NCBI RefSeq assembly: GCF_022012435.1 | Contig: NZ_JAKLUA010000001.1 | Span: 682,001-746,000 of the forward strand | Direction: 5' to 3' | DNA length: 64,000 nt | Origin: Bradyrhizobium zhengyangense | GTDB lineage: Bacteria; Pseudomonadota; Alphaproteobacteria; Rhizobiales; Xanthobacteraceae | In this document: positions 8,119 through 17,134 of the stretch, one piece after another | Position numbering within the stretch: the stretch's first letter is position 1 | Layout of the letters: each line of letters begins with the position of its first letter | The notes under the pieces: model-generated | Database searches by the model: none | The model's input: the letters and a program-made list of their open reading frames with translations, nothing else | Told to the model about the DNA's origin: nothing | Program-made: the position numbers and the translations under genes

Positions 8119-9351
8119 ATGAAACAAGCTGATTCCTCGGACAATCGCATCACCCGCCGCGCCCTGATTCAATCCACGCTTGGCGCAGCGGCGGTGCTCA
8201 CCTCGCCGACGCAGGCGCTTGCGTCGCCGCCAGGCTTCGACGAATGGCGCGAAGGCTTTCGTGCACGCGCCATGGCGAAAGGCATTTCGGCCGCGACCTG
8301 GCAGCGCGCGATGGCGCGGGTCGAGCCTGATATGAGCGTGTTCAAGCAGATGCGCAACCAGCCGGAGTTTCACGAGCAGGTCTGGCAATACATCAACCGC
8401 CGTGTCTCCGACTGGCGCATCATCAACGGCAAGATCGCACTGAAAAACAACGAAGCGCTGTTCGCGCGCATCGAACGAGATTTCGGCGTCGAGCGCGGCA
8501 CATTGCTGGCGCTGTGGGGCGTGGAATCCGCTTACGGTGATCCGCTAGTGCAGCAGAATCACATGACGCCTGTGTTTCCCTCGCTCGCCGCGCTTGCCTG
8601 GAACGAGCCGCGGCGAAAGGCCTATTGGGAGGCCGAGCTGATCAATGCGCTGCGCATCGTCGACAAGGGCTGGAGCACGCCCGAGGAGATGCGCGGCTCC
8701 TGGGCCGGCGCGATGGGGAATTCGCAATGGATGCCGGAGGTCTGGCTCAATGTCGGCATCGACTATGACGGCGACGGCAAGGTCTCACCGTTCGGCAAAC
8801 CCGACGACGCGCTGGGATCGACGGCAAAATATCTTGTCAATAGGGGCAAATGGCGCCGCGGCGAGCATTGGGGCTACGAGGTGCGCTCCCCTGGCGAAAT
8901 GAGCGGCAGCCGCACCTATGCAGCCTGGCAGGCAGCCGGGGTCACCCGCGCCGACGGCCAGGCGTTCCCGCAGCCGAATGTGTCCGCGCAGATGTGGACG
9001 CCGGTTGCGGGCGGGCCGACGTTCCTGCTGGGACCGAACTTCTATGCGGTGAAGAGCTACAATCCCTCGATGAATTATGCGCTCGCGATCTGCCATCTCG
9101 GCGACCGCTGTCTCGGCGCGCCGCCCTTCATCCAACCCTTCCCCGGCTCCGAGCGCGTGCTGACGCTTGCCGAAGTTCAGGAGATGCAGACGCGGCTCAC
9201 CAAGGCCGGCTTTGATACCGGCGGCACCGACGGGCGTGTCGGCAACGACACGATGAAGGCGATCAAGGATTTTCAGCAGCGTGCCGGCATCGCACCCGCC
9301 GATGGTTACGGCGGGCTGAAGGTGCTGGCGAAGCTGCGGCAGGGATCGTAG
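8119..9351 (+). CDS. Lytic murein transglycosylase, MltB family, with C-terminal peptidoglycan-binding domain
   Basis: Cleaves the MurNAc-GlcNAc bond of peptidoglycan in the periplasm. 410 residues: a Tat-like N-terminus (RITRRALIQSTLGAAAVL), the SLT_2/MltB catalytic domain with ALWGVESAYGDP (catalytic Glu136), GSWAGAMGNSQWMP and DYDGDGK, and a C-terminal PG_binding_1 domain (about residues 345-405, with DGRVGNDTMKAIKDFQ). The ATG at 8119 puts the twin-arginine stretch at the start; an upstream in-frame ATG at 8053 would add 22 residues and cannot be excluded. Confidence 0.92.
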   Translation: MKQADSSDNRITRRALIQSTLGAAAVLTSPTQALASPPGFDEWREGFRARAMAKGISAATWQRAMARVEPDMSVFKQMRNQPEFHEQVWQYINRRVSDWRIINGKIALKNNEALFARIERDFGVERGTLLALWGVESAYGDPLVQQNHMTPVFPSLAALAWNEPRRKAYWEAELINALRIVDKGWSTPEEMRGSWAGAMGNSQWMPEVWLNVGIDYDGDGKVSPFGKPDDALGSTAKYLVNRGKWRRGEHWGYEVRSPGEMSGSRTYAAWQAAGVTRADGQAFPQPNVSAQMWTPVAGGPTFLLGPNFYAVKSYNPSMNYALAICHLGDRCLGAPPFIQPFPGSERVLTLAEVQEMQTRLTKAGFDTGGTDGRVGNDTMKAIKDFQQRAGIAPADGYGGLKVLAKLRQGS

Positions 9352-9357
9352 CCGACC

Positions 9358-10149
9358 TCAGTGCCGGTACTGCGGCTCTTCCGCGTCGAGCTGGCGGCGG
9401 ATCGCGGCCAGATGCAGGCGCGCAGATTCGGAATCGCCCTCTCGCATTTGCTTGTAGGTCGCGGCCGCGATCACGGGATCGACCGGCAGCACCTTTCGCC
9501 CGGTCGACATCGCCAGCACCTGCACCTCCGCAGCGCGCTCGAGGTAGTAGAGATCGTCCCAGGCTTCTGCGATCGTCGGCGCCAGCACCATCACGCCGTG
9601 ATGCTTCATGAAGACGATATCGGCATCGCCTACCGCCGACGCGATACGCGCACCTTCACTGTTGTCGAGGGCGAGTCCGTTGTAGTCGCGATCAACCGCC
9701 GTGCGGCCGTAGAATTTCAGCGCTGTCTGGCCGGCCCAGATCAAGGGATCTCCCTCGGTCATCGACAGTGCCGTGGCGTAGGGCATATGGGTGTGGAAGG
9801 CGACCTTGGCGCGCGGCAGGCGCTTGTGCATCTCGGCGTGGATGTAGAACGCGGTTGCCTCCGGCTCGCCGTCGCCATCGAGCACGTGGCCGTGGAAATC
9901 GCAGATCAGCAGCTTTGAAGCGGTCAGCTCGCGGAAGGCGTAGCCGTAAGGATTGACCAGAAAGAGGTCGTCATGGCCGGGCACTACGGCCGAGAAGTGA
10001 TTGCAGATGCCCTCCTCAAAACCGTTGCGCGCGGCCATACGGAAGCAGGCGGCGAGATCCTCGCGCGCAGTGCGGATCGCATCGGTGGCGAGGTCCGGCC
10101 GGTTCGAGCGAACGGGCGCTGGTGAGGAGGCGTGAAGGCTGTGCGCCAT
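9358..10149 (-). CDS. Class II aldolase/adducin family protein
   Basis: 263 residues of the zinc-dependent class II aldolase fold: the CNHFSAVVPG region, the HTHMPY zinc-ligand pair and KHHGVMV third ligand, with a normal adducin-head length. Family members act on sugar phosphates such as fuculose or ribulose phosphate, but many bacterial paralogues are uncharacterised and this one has no sugar kinase nearby. It lies downstream of an SDR gene on the same strand (96-base gap), so the two may serve one catabolic step. The substrate cannot be told. Confidence 0.85.
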   Translation of the reverse strand: MAHSLHASSPAPVRSNRPDLATDAIRTAREDLAACFRMAARNGFEEGICNHFSAVVPGHDDLFLVNPYGYAFRELTASKLLICDFHGHVLDGDGEPEATAFYIHAEMHKRLPRAKVAFHTHMPYATALSMTEGDPLIWAGQTALKFYGRTAVDRDYNGLALDNSEGARIASAVGDADIVFMKHHGVMVLAPTIAEAWDDLYYLERAAEVQVLAMSTGRKVLPVDPVIAAATYKQMREGDSESARLHLAAIRRQLDAEEPQYRH

Positions 10150-10245
10150 GGCGAAGGAGACCTCTTTCGGGCAGGAGAGGACAGCGTTTTACAGGGCCCA
10201 CGCCTGCGCGTCAGCCCCTGCAGCCGCCACTCTGCCCTGCACGTC

Positions 10246-11055
10246 TCACGCCCGCCGCGGCACCCCGCCGGCATTCATGCCACCATCAATCACGAGCTCG
10301 CTGCCGGTGACGTAGCGCGAGGCATCTGACGCCAGATACAGCACGCCGGAGGCGATCTCCGCGGCCTGTCCGGCGCGGCCGAGCGGGGTCGCGACCTTCG
10401 CGCGCTCCTCCGGATCGATCGGCGCATTCTGGCCGGCACCGGTCGCTCCAGTCGGGATCTTGCCCCAGATTGGCGTGTCGATGATCCCGGGATGGACCGA
10501 ATTGACGCGGATGCCGTCACCGGCCGCCGCGCACTCCATCGCAATCGATTTGGCGAATAGCCGCACACCGCCCTTGGTCGCCGAATAAGCCGAGAGGCCC
10601 GGCGCACCGCGCAGACCCGCGAGCGAGGACATCATGACGATCGAGCCGCCGCCATGCTTGCGCATCAAGGGCAGGCAATGCTTCACCGAGAGAAACACGC
10701 CGTCGAGGTTGATCGCGTTCTGCTTGCGCCAGTCGGCGAGCGTCATGTCGGTAATCGACGGCACGGCAATGCCGATGCCGGCGTTTGAGACCATGATATC
10801 AAGCCGGCCATAGCGCTTGGCGATCTCGGCTGTGATCTCGATCCAGCGCTCTTCGTTGGTGACGTCCTGCTCCAGGAAGATCGCCTTGCCGCCGGCCTTT
10901 GTCACTCGCGTAGCGAGTTCAGGGCCGTGCAACTCATCGATGTCGGTGATGACGACAGTTGCGCCTTCGCGGGCAAACAGCTCGACGATGGCCTCGCCAA
11001 TACCTGAGGCGCCACCCGTCACCAGTGCGACCTTACCCTCAACCTGCCCTACCAT
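10246..11055 (-). CDS. SDR family NAD(P)-dependent oxidoreductase
   Basis: 269-residue classical short-chain dehydrogenase: TGGASGIGE cofactor-binding motif near the N-terminus, SNAG, the catalytic Ser followed by YSATKGG (Tyr-x-x-x-Lys), and a C-terminal VTGSELVIDGG. An Asp after the second strand (VITDID) favours NAD(H). The ATG at 11055 was preferred to that at 11067 because GGGAG stands at proper spacing before it. Substrate unknown; the aldolase-family gene follows. Confidence 0.9.
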   Translation of the reverse strand: MVGQVEGKVALVTGGASGIGEAIVELFAREGATVVITDIDELHGPELATRVTKAGGKAIFLEQDVTNEERWIEITAEIAKRYGRLDIMVSNAGIGIAVPSITDMTLADWRKQNAINLDGVFLSVKHCLPLMRKHGGGSIVMMSSLAGLRGAPGLSAYSATKGGVRLFAKSIAMECAAAGDGIRVNSVHPGIIDTPIWGKIPTGATGAGQNAPIDPEERAKVATPLGRAGQAAEIASGVLYLASDASRYVTGSELVIDGGMNAGGVPRRA

Positions 11056-11156
11056 GTTCACTCCCATTTTGTTGTTTGACGTTTATTGTTTGAGGCGATT
11101 TATTTTTTGCGCATGATCTTGCCGTAAAACCGCTTCGCACTTTTCCTGACCATGCG

Positions 11157-12998
11157 TTACCTAATCACGGATGGCCCCTGGTCCGGAAGTGCGACATCGA
11201 TGACGCGGAATTGCACGCGCTCGGCGCCCTGGTAGCGATCGACTGACAATGATCCTGCGACGTGCAGTTGCTGGCCGCGATTGGCGAGAAGCGCATGCCC
11301 TAGCTTTTGCCCGACCGAACGGAACGCGATGCCGTTGACGATGGCGCCATCGCCGGACTTGAAACGCAGTCTCAAATGCGCCTGCCCAACCTCCTCGGCA
11401 AAGACGAGCTGATGCGCCGGCAACGCCAGCACCGGCTCGGGATTGCCACTACCGAACGGTCCGGCACGATTAAGCGTGGTCGCAAGCTCCGTCGTCACCG
11501 CGCGCGCCGAGACCGCGCCATCGATATAGAGCTCGTTGACGTGGCGCGCTTCGGCGACGTCCTGTGCCAGTGCGTTTTCGAGATAGGCACGGAATTCGGC
11601 GAGCTTCTCCTTGCGGAGCGTCACGCCCGCGGCCATCGCGTGACCGCCGCCTTTCAGCAGAATGCCGTCGGCCACGGCCTGCCGCACCGCCTTGCCCAGA
11701 TCGACGCCGGCAATCGAGCGGCCCGAACCCGTGCCGATGCCGCCGGGCTCCAGCGCGATCGCAAAGGCGGGCCGCGAGAACTTCTCCTTCAACCGGGAGG
11801 CAACGAGGCCGACCACGCCGGGATGCCAGCCTTCGGACGCGGTGACGATGACGGCGAGCTTGTCTTCCAGCCCGATCGAGGCGAGCGCTTCGGCTTCGGC
11901 CTGCGCTTCGGCGGCCTGCTCGATGACGCGACGCTCGCTGTTGAGGCGGTCGAGCTCGGCGGCGATCCGCGCGGCCTCGACGCTATCGCCTTCGAGCAGC
12001 AACCGGACACCGAGATCGGCGCGGCCGATCCGCCCGCCGGCATTGACGCGCGGTCCCAGCATGAAGCCGAGGTGCCAGGCTTCGGGCGGACCGTTGAGCC
12101 GCGCCACGTCCATCAGCGCGGTATGGCCGACATGGTCGCGCCGCCGCATCGCGATCAGCCCTTTTGCGACGAAGGCGCGGTTCAGCCCGATCAACGGAGC
12201 CACATCCGCGACGGTGCCCAGCGCGACGTGATGCAGCATGCCGAGCAAATCGGGCTCGGGCATCTCCGCCTTCCAGAAGCCGCGCTGGCGCAGTTCTCTG
12301 TTCACCGCAACCAGCGTCACCAGCACGAGGCCGACAGCGGCGAGATGGCCAAGGCCCGAGAGATCGTCGAGCCGGTTCGGATTGACCAGCGCGTCGACCT
12401 CCGGCAGCTCCGTGCCGGCCTGATGATGATCGATCACCACCACAGACATGCCCAGCCGTTTCGCTTCAGCGAGCGGCTCGATGCTGGTGGTGCCGCAATC
12501 CACCGTGACGAGCAGCGTGGCGCCCTTGGCCGCGAGGCCTCGAACGGCTTCGACGTTGGGGCCATAACCCTCAAAGATGCGATCGGGAATATGGATCAGC
12601 GGGTCGAGCCCGCAATGGCGCAGGTGCCAGGCCAGCAGCGCTGCAGAGGTCGCACCGTCGACGTCGTAATCGCCGAAGATGGCGACCGCCTCGCCCTTCG
12701 CGGCGGCATCGGCGATGCGCTTCGCGGCCGCCTCCATCTCCGTCACCGTGAACGGATCCGGCATAAGTTTTCGAATGGTCGGATCGAGGAAATCAGGGAC
12801 GGCATCGATGTCGACGCCGCGGCCGGCCAGCACCCGCGCCAGCAGTTCCGGCAATTGGTGCTGCTGCACAATGGCAAGCGCCTTGGCCGCACCTCTTGCG
12901 TCCAGCCGGTCGCGCCAGAGCTTGTCAGTGAGCGAGCGCACCACACCCAGGAACGCCTGGGGCATTTCAACGGGCAAAGCGGTGGCGGGAGGCGTCAT
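11157..12998 (-). CDS. recJ: Single-stranded-DNA-specific 5'-3' exonuclease RecJ
   Basis: DHH-family exonuclease of the RecF recombination and mismatch repair pathways. 613 residues: DHH domain with GDYDVDGATSAALL, a VTVDCGT metal motif and VVVIDHHQ, then the DHHA1 domain with GGGHAMAAGVTL and the RecJ OB domain. The ATG at 12998 gives the family N-terminus (FLGVVRSLT shortly after); upstream in-frame residues have no family match. In many alphaproteobacteria recJ lies near hom and glpX, which are here 20 kb away. Confidence 0.95.
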   Translation of the reverse strand: MTPPATALPVEMPQAFLGVVRSLTDKLWRDRLDARGAAKALAIVQQHQLPELLARVLAGRGVDIDAVPDFLDPTIRKLMPDPFTVTEMEAAAKRIADAAAKGEAVAIFGDYDVDGATSAALLAWHLRHCGLDPLIHIPDRIFEGYGPNVEAVRGLAAKGATLLVTVDCGTTSIEPLAEAKRLGMSVVVIDHHQAGTELPEVDALVNPNRLDDLSGLGHLAAVGLVLVTLVAVNRELRQRGFWKAEMPEPDLLGMLHHVALGTVADVAPLIGLNRAFVAKGLIAMRRRDHVGHTALMDVARLNGPPEAWHLGFMLGPRVNAGGRIGRADLGVRLLLEGDSVEAARIAAELDRLNSERRVIEQAAEAQAEAEALASIGLEDKLAVIVTASEGWHPGVVGLVASRLKEKFSRPAFAIALEPGGIGTGSGRSIAGVDLGKAVRQAVADGILLKGGGHAMAAGVTLRKEKLAEFRAYLENALAQDVAEARHVNELYIDGAVSARAVTTELATTLNRAGPFGSGNPEPVLALPAHQLVFAEEVGQAHLRLRFKSGDGAIVNGIAFRSVGQKLGHALLANRGQQLHVAGSLSVDRYQGAERVQFRVIDVALPDQGPSVIR

Positions 12999-13167
12999 GA
13001 TTCGTGGTTCAAGTGGTCCGGTACAAACAGCGGCGCGACGGCCGCTTCCGATCGCGGGATTCACCGGGAATCCCTGGCATTTTGCAACGTCAGCAGCCCA
13101 CAAAGCGGTGGATTGCCGAAATGCTGAGCGAGTTGACTACCATTTGAGCAGTCACGCGGACAGCAAA

Positions 13168-13182
13168 TTAAGTGAGCGTTAG
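13168..13182 (+). promoter_or_regulatory. CtrA-box-like sequence upstream of the chemoreceptor-like gene
   Basis: TTAAGTGAGCGTTAG fits TTAA-N7-TTAA in seven of eight defined bases and lies about 90 bases before the ATG at 13273. CtrA controls motility and chemotaxis genes in alphaproteobacteria, so the target would make sense, but a 7/8 match can arise by chance. Confidence 0.3.
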
Positions 13183-13272
13183 CAGGAATCTTCGAAAACG
13201 AGTCTCATTCGATCTGTAATTTTTAGTTCCGGGTCATTGCAGGTCAGACGTCATTGCCAAGGGAAGCCCCCG

Positions 13273-14349
13273 ATGTCTGTTGCGCTGGGTTTGAAATCCA
13301 AGCCTGTTACCACTGAGCCCGCTAACGACGATTCCGACATTTCCGCGCTGATCAACCGCCTGACCGCGGAGGTCAACCAGATCGCCGTCGACAAGACCAA
13401 GTCGATCCAGCAGATCACCAACCAGATGAAGATGCTGGCGCTGAACGCGCTGATCGAAAGTTCGCGGGCCGGCGCGCAAGGCGCGGGCTTTGCTGTGGTG
13501 GCGCAGGAGGTGCGCGGCGTCGGCCAGCAGGTCGAGACCATCGCCCGCGAACTCGAGACCCAGCTGACCAAACGCACCGGCGATCTCGTCGCCTCGATCG
13601 AGCGCATGAGCCAGCGCTCGCGCGGCGAGCGCATGATGGACTTGTCCCTGAACGCGATCGAGCTGATCGACCGCAACCTTTATGAGCGCACCTGCGACGT
13701 GCGCTGGTGGGCGACCGATTCTGCCGTGGTCGATTGCGCCGCCTCGCCCGCTCCGGCCGCGGTCAGCCATGCCACGCAGCGCCTGGGCGTCATTCTCGGC
13801 GCCTACACCGTTTACCTCGACCTCTGGCTCTGCGACCTCGACGGCAACGTCATCGCCAATGGCCGCGCGGATCGTTTTCGCGTCGTCGGCCAGAACGTCG
13901 CCCACACCAAATGGTTTCGCGAGGCGAAGACCTTGCGCTCCGGCGACGACTATGTCGCCGGCGACGTCGAGAACCAGCCGCTGCTCGGCAACGCCCAGGT
14001 CGCAACCTACTGCGCCAGCGTCCGCGCCGGCGGAGAGGCTCACGGCGCGCCGATCGGCGTGCTCGCCATCCATTTCGATTGGGAGCCGCAGGCGCGCGCG
14101 ATCGTGCAGGGCGTGCGCGTCGGCGACAGCGACAAGGCCCGCGTACTGCTGGTCGACTCGCATTTCCGCGTCATCGCCGCCTCCGACGGCCAGGGCATTC
14201 TGAGCGAGCGCATCTCGCTGTCGCTCAACGGCGAGCGCTCCGGCTTCTACCAAGACCGGACAGGCGCGATGGTCGCCTTCCACGCGACGCCGGGCTACGA
14301 GACCTATCGCGGCCTCGGCTGGTACGGCGTGATCGTCTGCGGGGCGTGA
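13273..14349 (+). CDS. Soluble methyl-accepting-chemotaxis-like protein with N-terminal signalling tip
   Basis: 358 residues. Residues about 44-85 match the chemoreceptor hairpin tip (ITNQMKMLALNALIESS, RAGAQGAGFAVVAQEVRGV), which normally binds CheA and CheW. The rest (about 120-358) looks like a Cache/PAS-like sensor module, with WFREAKTLRSGDDYVAGDV resembling Cache domains. No membrane segment is visible, so it should be cytoplasmic. The order is inverted relative to classical receptors, and only a short part of the signalling coiled coil is present. The ATG at 13273 opens the gene. No che genes are nearby. Confidence 0.8.
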   Translation: MSVALGLKSKPVTTEPANDDSDISALINRLTAEVNQIAVDKTKSIQQITNQMKMLALNALIESSRAGAQGAGFAVVAQEVRGVGQQVETIARELETQLTKRTGDLVASIERMSQRSRGERMMDLSLNAIELIDRNLYERTCDVRWWATDSAVVDCAASPAPAAVSHATQRLGVILGAYTVYLDLWLCDLDGNVIANGRADRFRVVGQNVAHTKWFREAKTLRSGDDYVAGDVENQPLLGNAQVATYCASVRAGGEAHGAPIGVLAIHFDWEPQARAIVQGVRVGDSDKARVLLVDSHFRVIAASDGQGILSERISLSLNGERSGFYQDRTGAMVAFHATPGYETYRGLGWYGVIVCGA

Positions 14350-14688
14350 GGCTGGAGCCGGCCGGCACGGCTCCCCAATCCAAATCGTGAAAACAACCCC
14401 ATGCACAGTAGCGAGAGTGCTGCTTGCACGGAGCTTGAGCTCGTTGTTGACACGTCGGGCAAAACACCGCCGACCTGCGATGGTCGCGAGGTCTGAGACC
14501 CGCTTTTCCCTCGAGCCGTGAACGCGCCCGCCTGGCCACACGGCGGGCTCCCTCGGGCATTCCCAGCAGCTGCCCCTTCGGACATCGTGGCTCCGGACAA
14601 TTACGTAGGTCGCGGCGAATTTGCGCTCGATCAAAGCCGGCACGGTTCCCGCTGCCAATTATTCCCGAAAATCACGGGAGGTCGGCCC
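14350..14688. other. Intergenic region with a weak hairpin and a FixK-like box
   Basis: No gene seen. GGAGCCG (14354-14360) pairs with CGGCTCC (14368-14374) just after the chemoreceptor-like gene, without a T run, so termination is uncertain. The FixK-like site at 14621-14634 and the promoter of the Crp/Fnr gene lie in the right part. Confidence 0.5.
14621..14634. promoter_or_regulatory. FixK/FNR-box-like sequence
   Basis: TTGCGCTCGATCAA keeps the TTG-N8-CAA core of Fnr/FixK sites with a perfect right half (ATCAA) and an imperfect left half. It ends 54 bases before the Crp/Fnr start codon, which would allow autoregulation. Inference only. Confidence 0.4.
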
Positions 14689-15354
14689 ATGCTGGTTAGA
14701 ATCAATACGGCGCAGCGCCGTCCGATCGACGGTCATCTGGCTGCCGTTGCTGGCAATCGCGCGCTCTGCAGTGAATTCAGGTATCGCAGAGGCAGCGAGA
14801 TTTTCGGCGAGGGCGAGGACGCAGAATACGTTTACCAGATCAACTCCGGAGCCGTGCGTACCTACAAGCTGCTCCCGGACGGTCGGCGCCAAATCAACGC
14901 GTTTCATTTGTCCGGCGACATGTTCGGTTTCGAGAACAACGAAACGCACCGCTTTACCGCCGAAGCTATCGTCGAAACCGATGTGCGCATCATGACGCGA
15001 AGCAATCTTCTGGGAGCGATGCCAAACCAAGGCGCCGGGCCAAAGCACCTCATCGGCTTCGTCACCCAAAATCTTCAGCACGCCGAAAACCACATGCTGC
15101 TTCTGGGGCGGAAGACATCGTTGGAGAAGGTCGCTGCATTCCTGCTCGAAATGGACGACCGGCTGGCACATCCGCGAGTCATGGACCTGCCGATGACGCG
15201 TCGCGACATTGCAGACTACCTCGGACTTACCCTCGAAACCGTCTCGCGCGCCCTGTCGATCTTGCGAGACGACGATATCTTGCGATTTGACGGAACAACC
15301 CAGCGACGGCTCGAGGTGCTCGATCGAACCCGGCTTTCGCGGCTCGACGCCTGA
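14689..15354 (+). CDS. Crp/Fnr family transcriptional regulator (FixK-like)
   Basis: 221 residues: an N-terminal cyclic-nucleotide-binding-like beta barrel (FGEGEDAEYVYQINSGAVR) and a C-terminal helix-turn-helix (MTRRDIADYLGLTLETVSRA). The recognition helix carries ETVSR, the E--SR pattern of FNR/FixK proteins that bind TTGAT-N4-ATCAA. It has no N-terminal cysteine cluster, so it is FixK-like rather than an oxygen-sensing FNR. The ATG at 14689 follows GGGAGG. The regulator may relate to microaerobic control, but no fix genes are in the window. Confidence 0.9.
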   Translation: MLVRINTAQRRPIDGHLAAVAGNRALCSEFRYRRGSEIFGEGEDAEYVYQINSGAVRTYKLLPDGRRQINAFHLSGDMFGFENNETHRFTAEAIVETDVRIMTRSNLLGAMPNQGAGPKHLIGFVTQNLQHAENHMLLLGRKTSLEKVAAFLLEMDDRLAHPRVMDLPMTRRDIADYLGLTLETVSRALSILRDDDILRFDGTTQRRLEVLDRTRLSRLDA

Positions 15355-15431
15355 TTTCGTGGCGGAGGCTGCTTGGCTCGACCGGGGCGAGAGCCGCTTA
15401 GATCTCTGCAAGGCCAATGGGAGGAATGGTC

Positions 15432-15737
15432 ATGCTCATCAAGACACTCACATTGCACTCCCTTACGTACCTGGTGGGGATTACCAGCTCGGTCGCGGCT
15501 TACCAGAATGCCCGTTGGAGTCCGGGTATGGACCAGACAGACACGCGTCAGATTGTTCTTCGCGCAACCAAGAGCGATAGACTGCCCGTCACGTTGACCA
15601 GATCTCACGCCCGCGACAACGTACCCACACGAGTGCCGGCAGTCGTCAAGCCCGGCATCGGGGATGCTTGTAAGCCGCCGATCGACGTCCGTGGACGCTG
15701 CTTTGCTTCGGTGGCTTTCAACAGTCAGGCTGCGTGA
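15432..15737 (+). CDS. Small hypothetical protein
   Basis: About 101 residues starting MLIKTLTLHSLTYLVGITSS, with a short hydrophobic N-terminal helix that could be a weak signal or anchor. The ATG at 15432 is placed ideally after GGGAGGAATGG; two further ATGs lie at 15417 and 15426 in the same frame. The remainder is basic with two cysteines and no known domain. It is encoded between the Crp/Fnr regulator and a polytopic membrane protein, all on the plus strand. Confidence 0.45.
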   Translation: MLIKTLTLHSLTYLVGITSSVAAYQNARWSPGMDQTDTRQIVLRATKSDRLPVTLTRSHARDNVPTRVPAVVKPGIGDACKPPIDVRGRCFASVAFNSQAA

Positions 15738-15785
15738 CTCCTTTGCCGTCAGCGACCGAGCGCCCCATCCATCAACAGTGAGCCA

Positions 15786-16997
15786 ATGATGCCTCATCGA
15801 TCGCATCCAGGCAGCGGTTTCCTCACGGACCATTCGCAAGACTTCTCGCTGATCCTCGGAGGTCCGGTCTTCCGGCTCCTGCGTCGGGCCCATTTGACCG
15901 GCAACAAGCTGGAATTTGCGCCACGGCGCACTTTGGTGATCTCGCTGTTTTGCTGGCTTCCGCTTCTCGCCCTTTCGCTCTTCGAGGGAGACGCACTTCA
16001 CGGCCGCGTGCCGGTTCCGTTCCTGTTCGACGTGGAGGTCTACACCCGCTTCCTGCTCGCCATTCCACTCCTCCTGGAGGCCGAGATTATCGTGCACCGG
16101 CGCATGCGCTTCATTGTGAAGCAATTCCTGGAGCGCAACTTGATACCGGAAAATCAAATGTCGCGGTTCGACTCGGCGATCGAGTCGGTCGTTCGACTCC
16201 GCAACTCCATGCTCGCTGAGGTGCTGCTATTCCTATTCGTGTACATCGTCGGAATCCTTGTCATCTGGCGACATTACATCGCACTCGACACGGTCACTTG
16301 GTACGCGAAACCGGCCGTTGGCGGCGCGCAGCTTTCACTCGCCGGAATGTGGTTCAGCTACGTAAGCCTCCCGATCTTCCAGTTCCTGCTGTGCCGCTGG
16401 TACTTCCGAATGTTCATCTGGGCGCGCTTCCTCTGGCAGGTCTCGCGCATTGAATTGAGCCTGATGCCGACACACCCGGATCGCGTCGCGGGCCTGGGCT
16501 TTCTGTCGGACATCCTTTACGCGTTTATCCCGCTCCTGCTGGCCCATGGCGTTCTGCTTGCCGGTGTTCTCGGCAACCGCATCTATCACCTCGACGCCAG
16601 ACTGTCTGACTTCGTGCTTGAAATCCTGTCGCTTGTCGTCTTTCTCGAGTGCGTCACGCTTGGCCCCCTGCTGGTTTTCGCCTCCCAACTTGCTCACGCC
16701 AAGCGGCAGGGTCTTCGGGAGTATGGCACGCTGGCCGAGCGCTACGTGCGCGAGTTTGACGCGAAATGGATGCACGGAACACCATCGAACGAACCATTGG
16801 TCGGCAGTAGCGATATTCAATCACTCGCCGATCTGGGCAATAGCCTGGAGGTGGTGCGGACAATGCGTGTTGTCCCCTTCACCAAGGAAACAATCTTGCA
16901 GCTGGCCATCGTAACGGCTTTGCCGGTGCTCCCGCTCTTGCTGACGATGATTCCCCTGGAGGAGCTGGTGAAGAAATTGTTGGGAATCTTGTTCTAG
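15786..16997 (+). CDS. Polytopic membrane protein, unknown function
   Basis: 403 residues with about six hydrophobic segments: LVISLFCWLPLLALSLF, the FLLAIPLLLEAEIIV stretch, a long one around MLAEVLLFLFVYIVGILVI, and others at YAFIPLLLAHGVLLAGVL, LSLVVFLECVTLGPLLVF and the C-terminal IVTALPVLPLLLTMIPL. A soluble loop of about 80 residues lies before the last segment. No transporter or enzyme motif recognised. Overlapping ATGs at 15786 and 15789 are both possible. Confidence 0.82.
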   Translation: MMPHRSHPGSGFLTDHSQDFSLILGGPVFRLLRRAHLTGNKLEFAPRRTLVISLFCWLPLLALSLFEGDALHGRVPVPFLFDVEVYTRFLLAIPLLLEAEIIVHRRMRFIVKQFLERNLIPENQMSRFDSAIESVVRLRNSMLAEVLLFLFVYIVGILVIWRHYIALDTVTWYAKPAVGGAQLSLAGMWFSYVSLPIFQFLLCRWYFRMFIWARFLWQVSRIELSLMPTHPDRVAGLGFLSDILYAFIPLLLAHGVLLAGVLGNRIYHLDARLSDFVLEILSLVVFLECVTLGPLLVFASQLAHAKRQGLREYGTLAERYVREFDAKWMHGTPSNEPLVGSSDIQSLADLGNSLEVVRTMRVVPFTKETILQLAIVTALPVLPLLLTMIPLEELVKKLLGILF

Positions 16998-17134
16998 CCG
17001 GACGGTCCTACGAACGTTCGAGGTTTCCGCGGGTAATCTCAACGTCTGCCCGCATCATTTGGCGGCTGGCCTCCGCATCACTGCGCTGCGATAACTGCCC
17101 TCACTAACGATTCAACAGATCAGGCGACGCCGCA

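Noticed and set aside
11307..13127. 606-residue plus-strand ORF antisense to recJ
   Set aside because: recJ carries the full DHH/DHHA1 domains. The antisense product is arginine/aspartate-rich shadow sequence.
13234..14658. 474-residue minus-strand ORF antisense to the chemoreceptor-like gene
   Set aside because: No start with a ribosome site and no recognisable domain; the plus strand holds a receptor tip motif.
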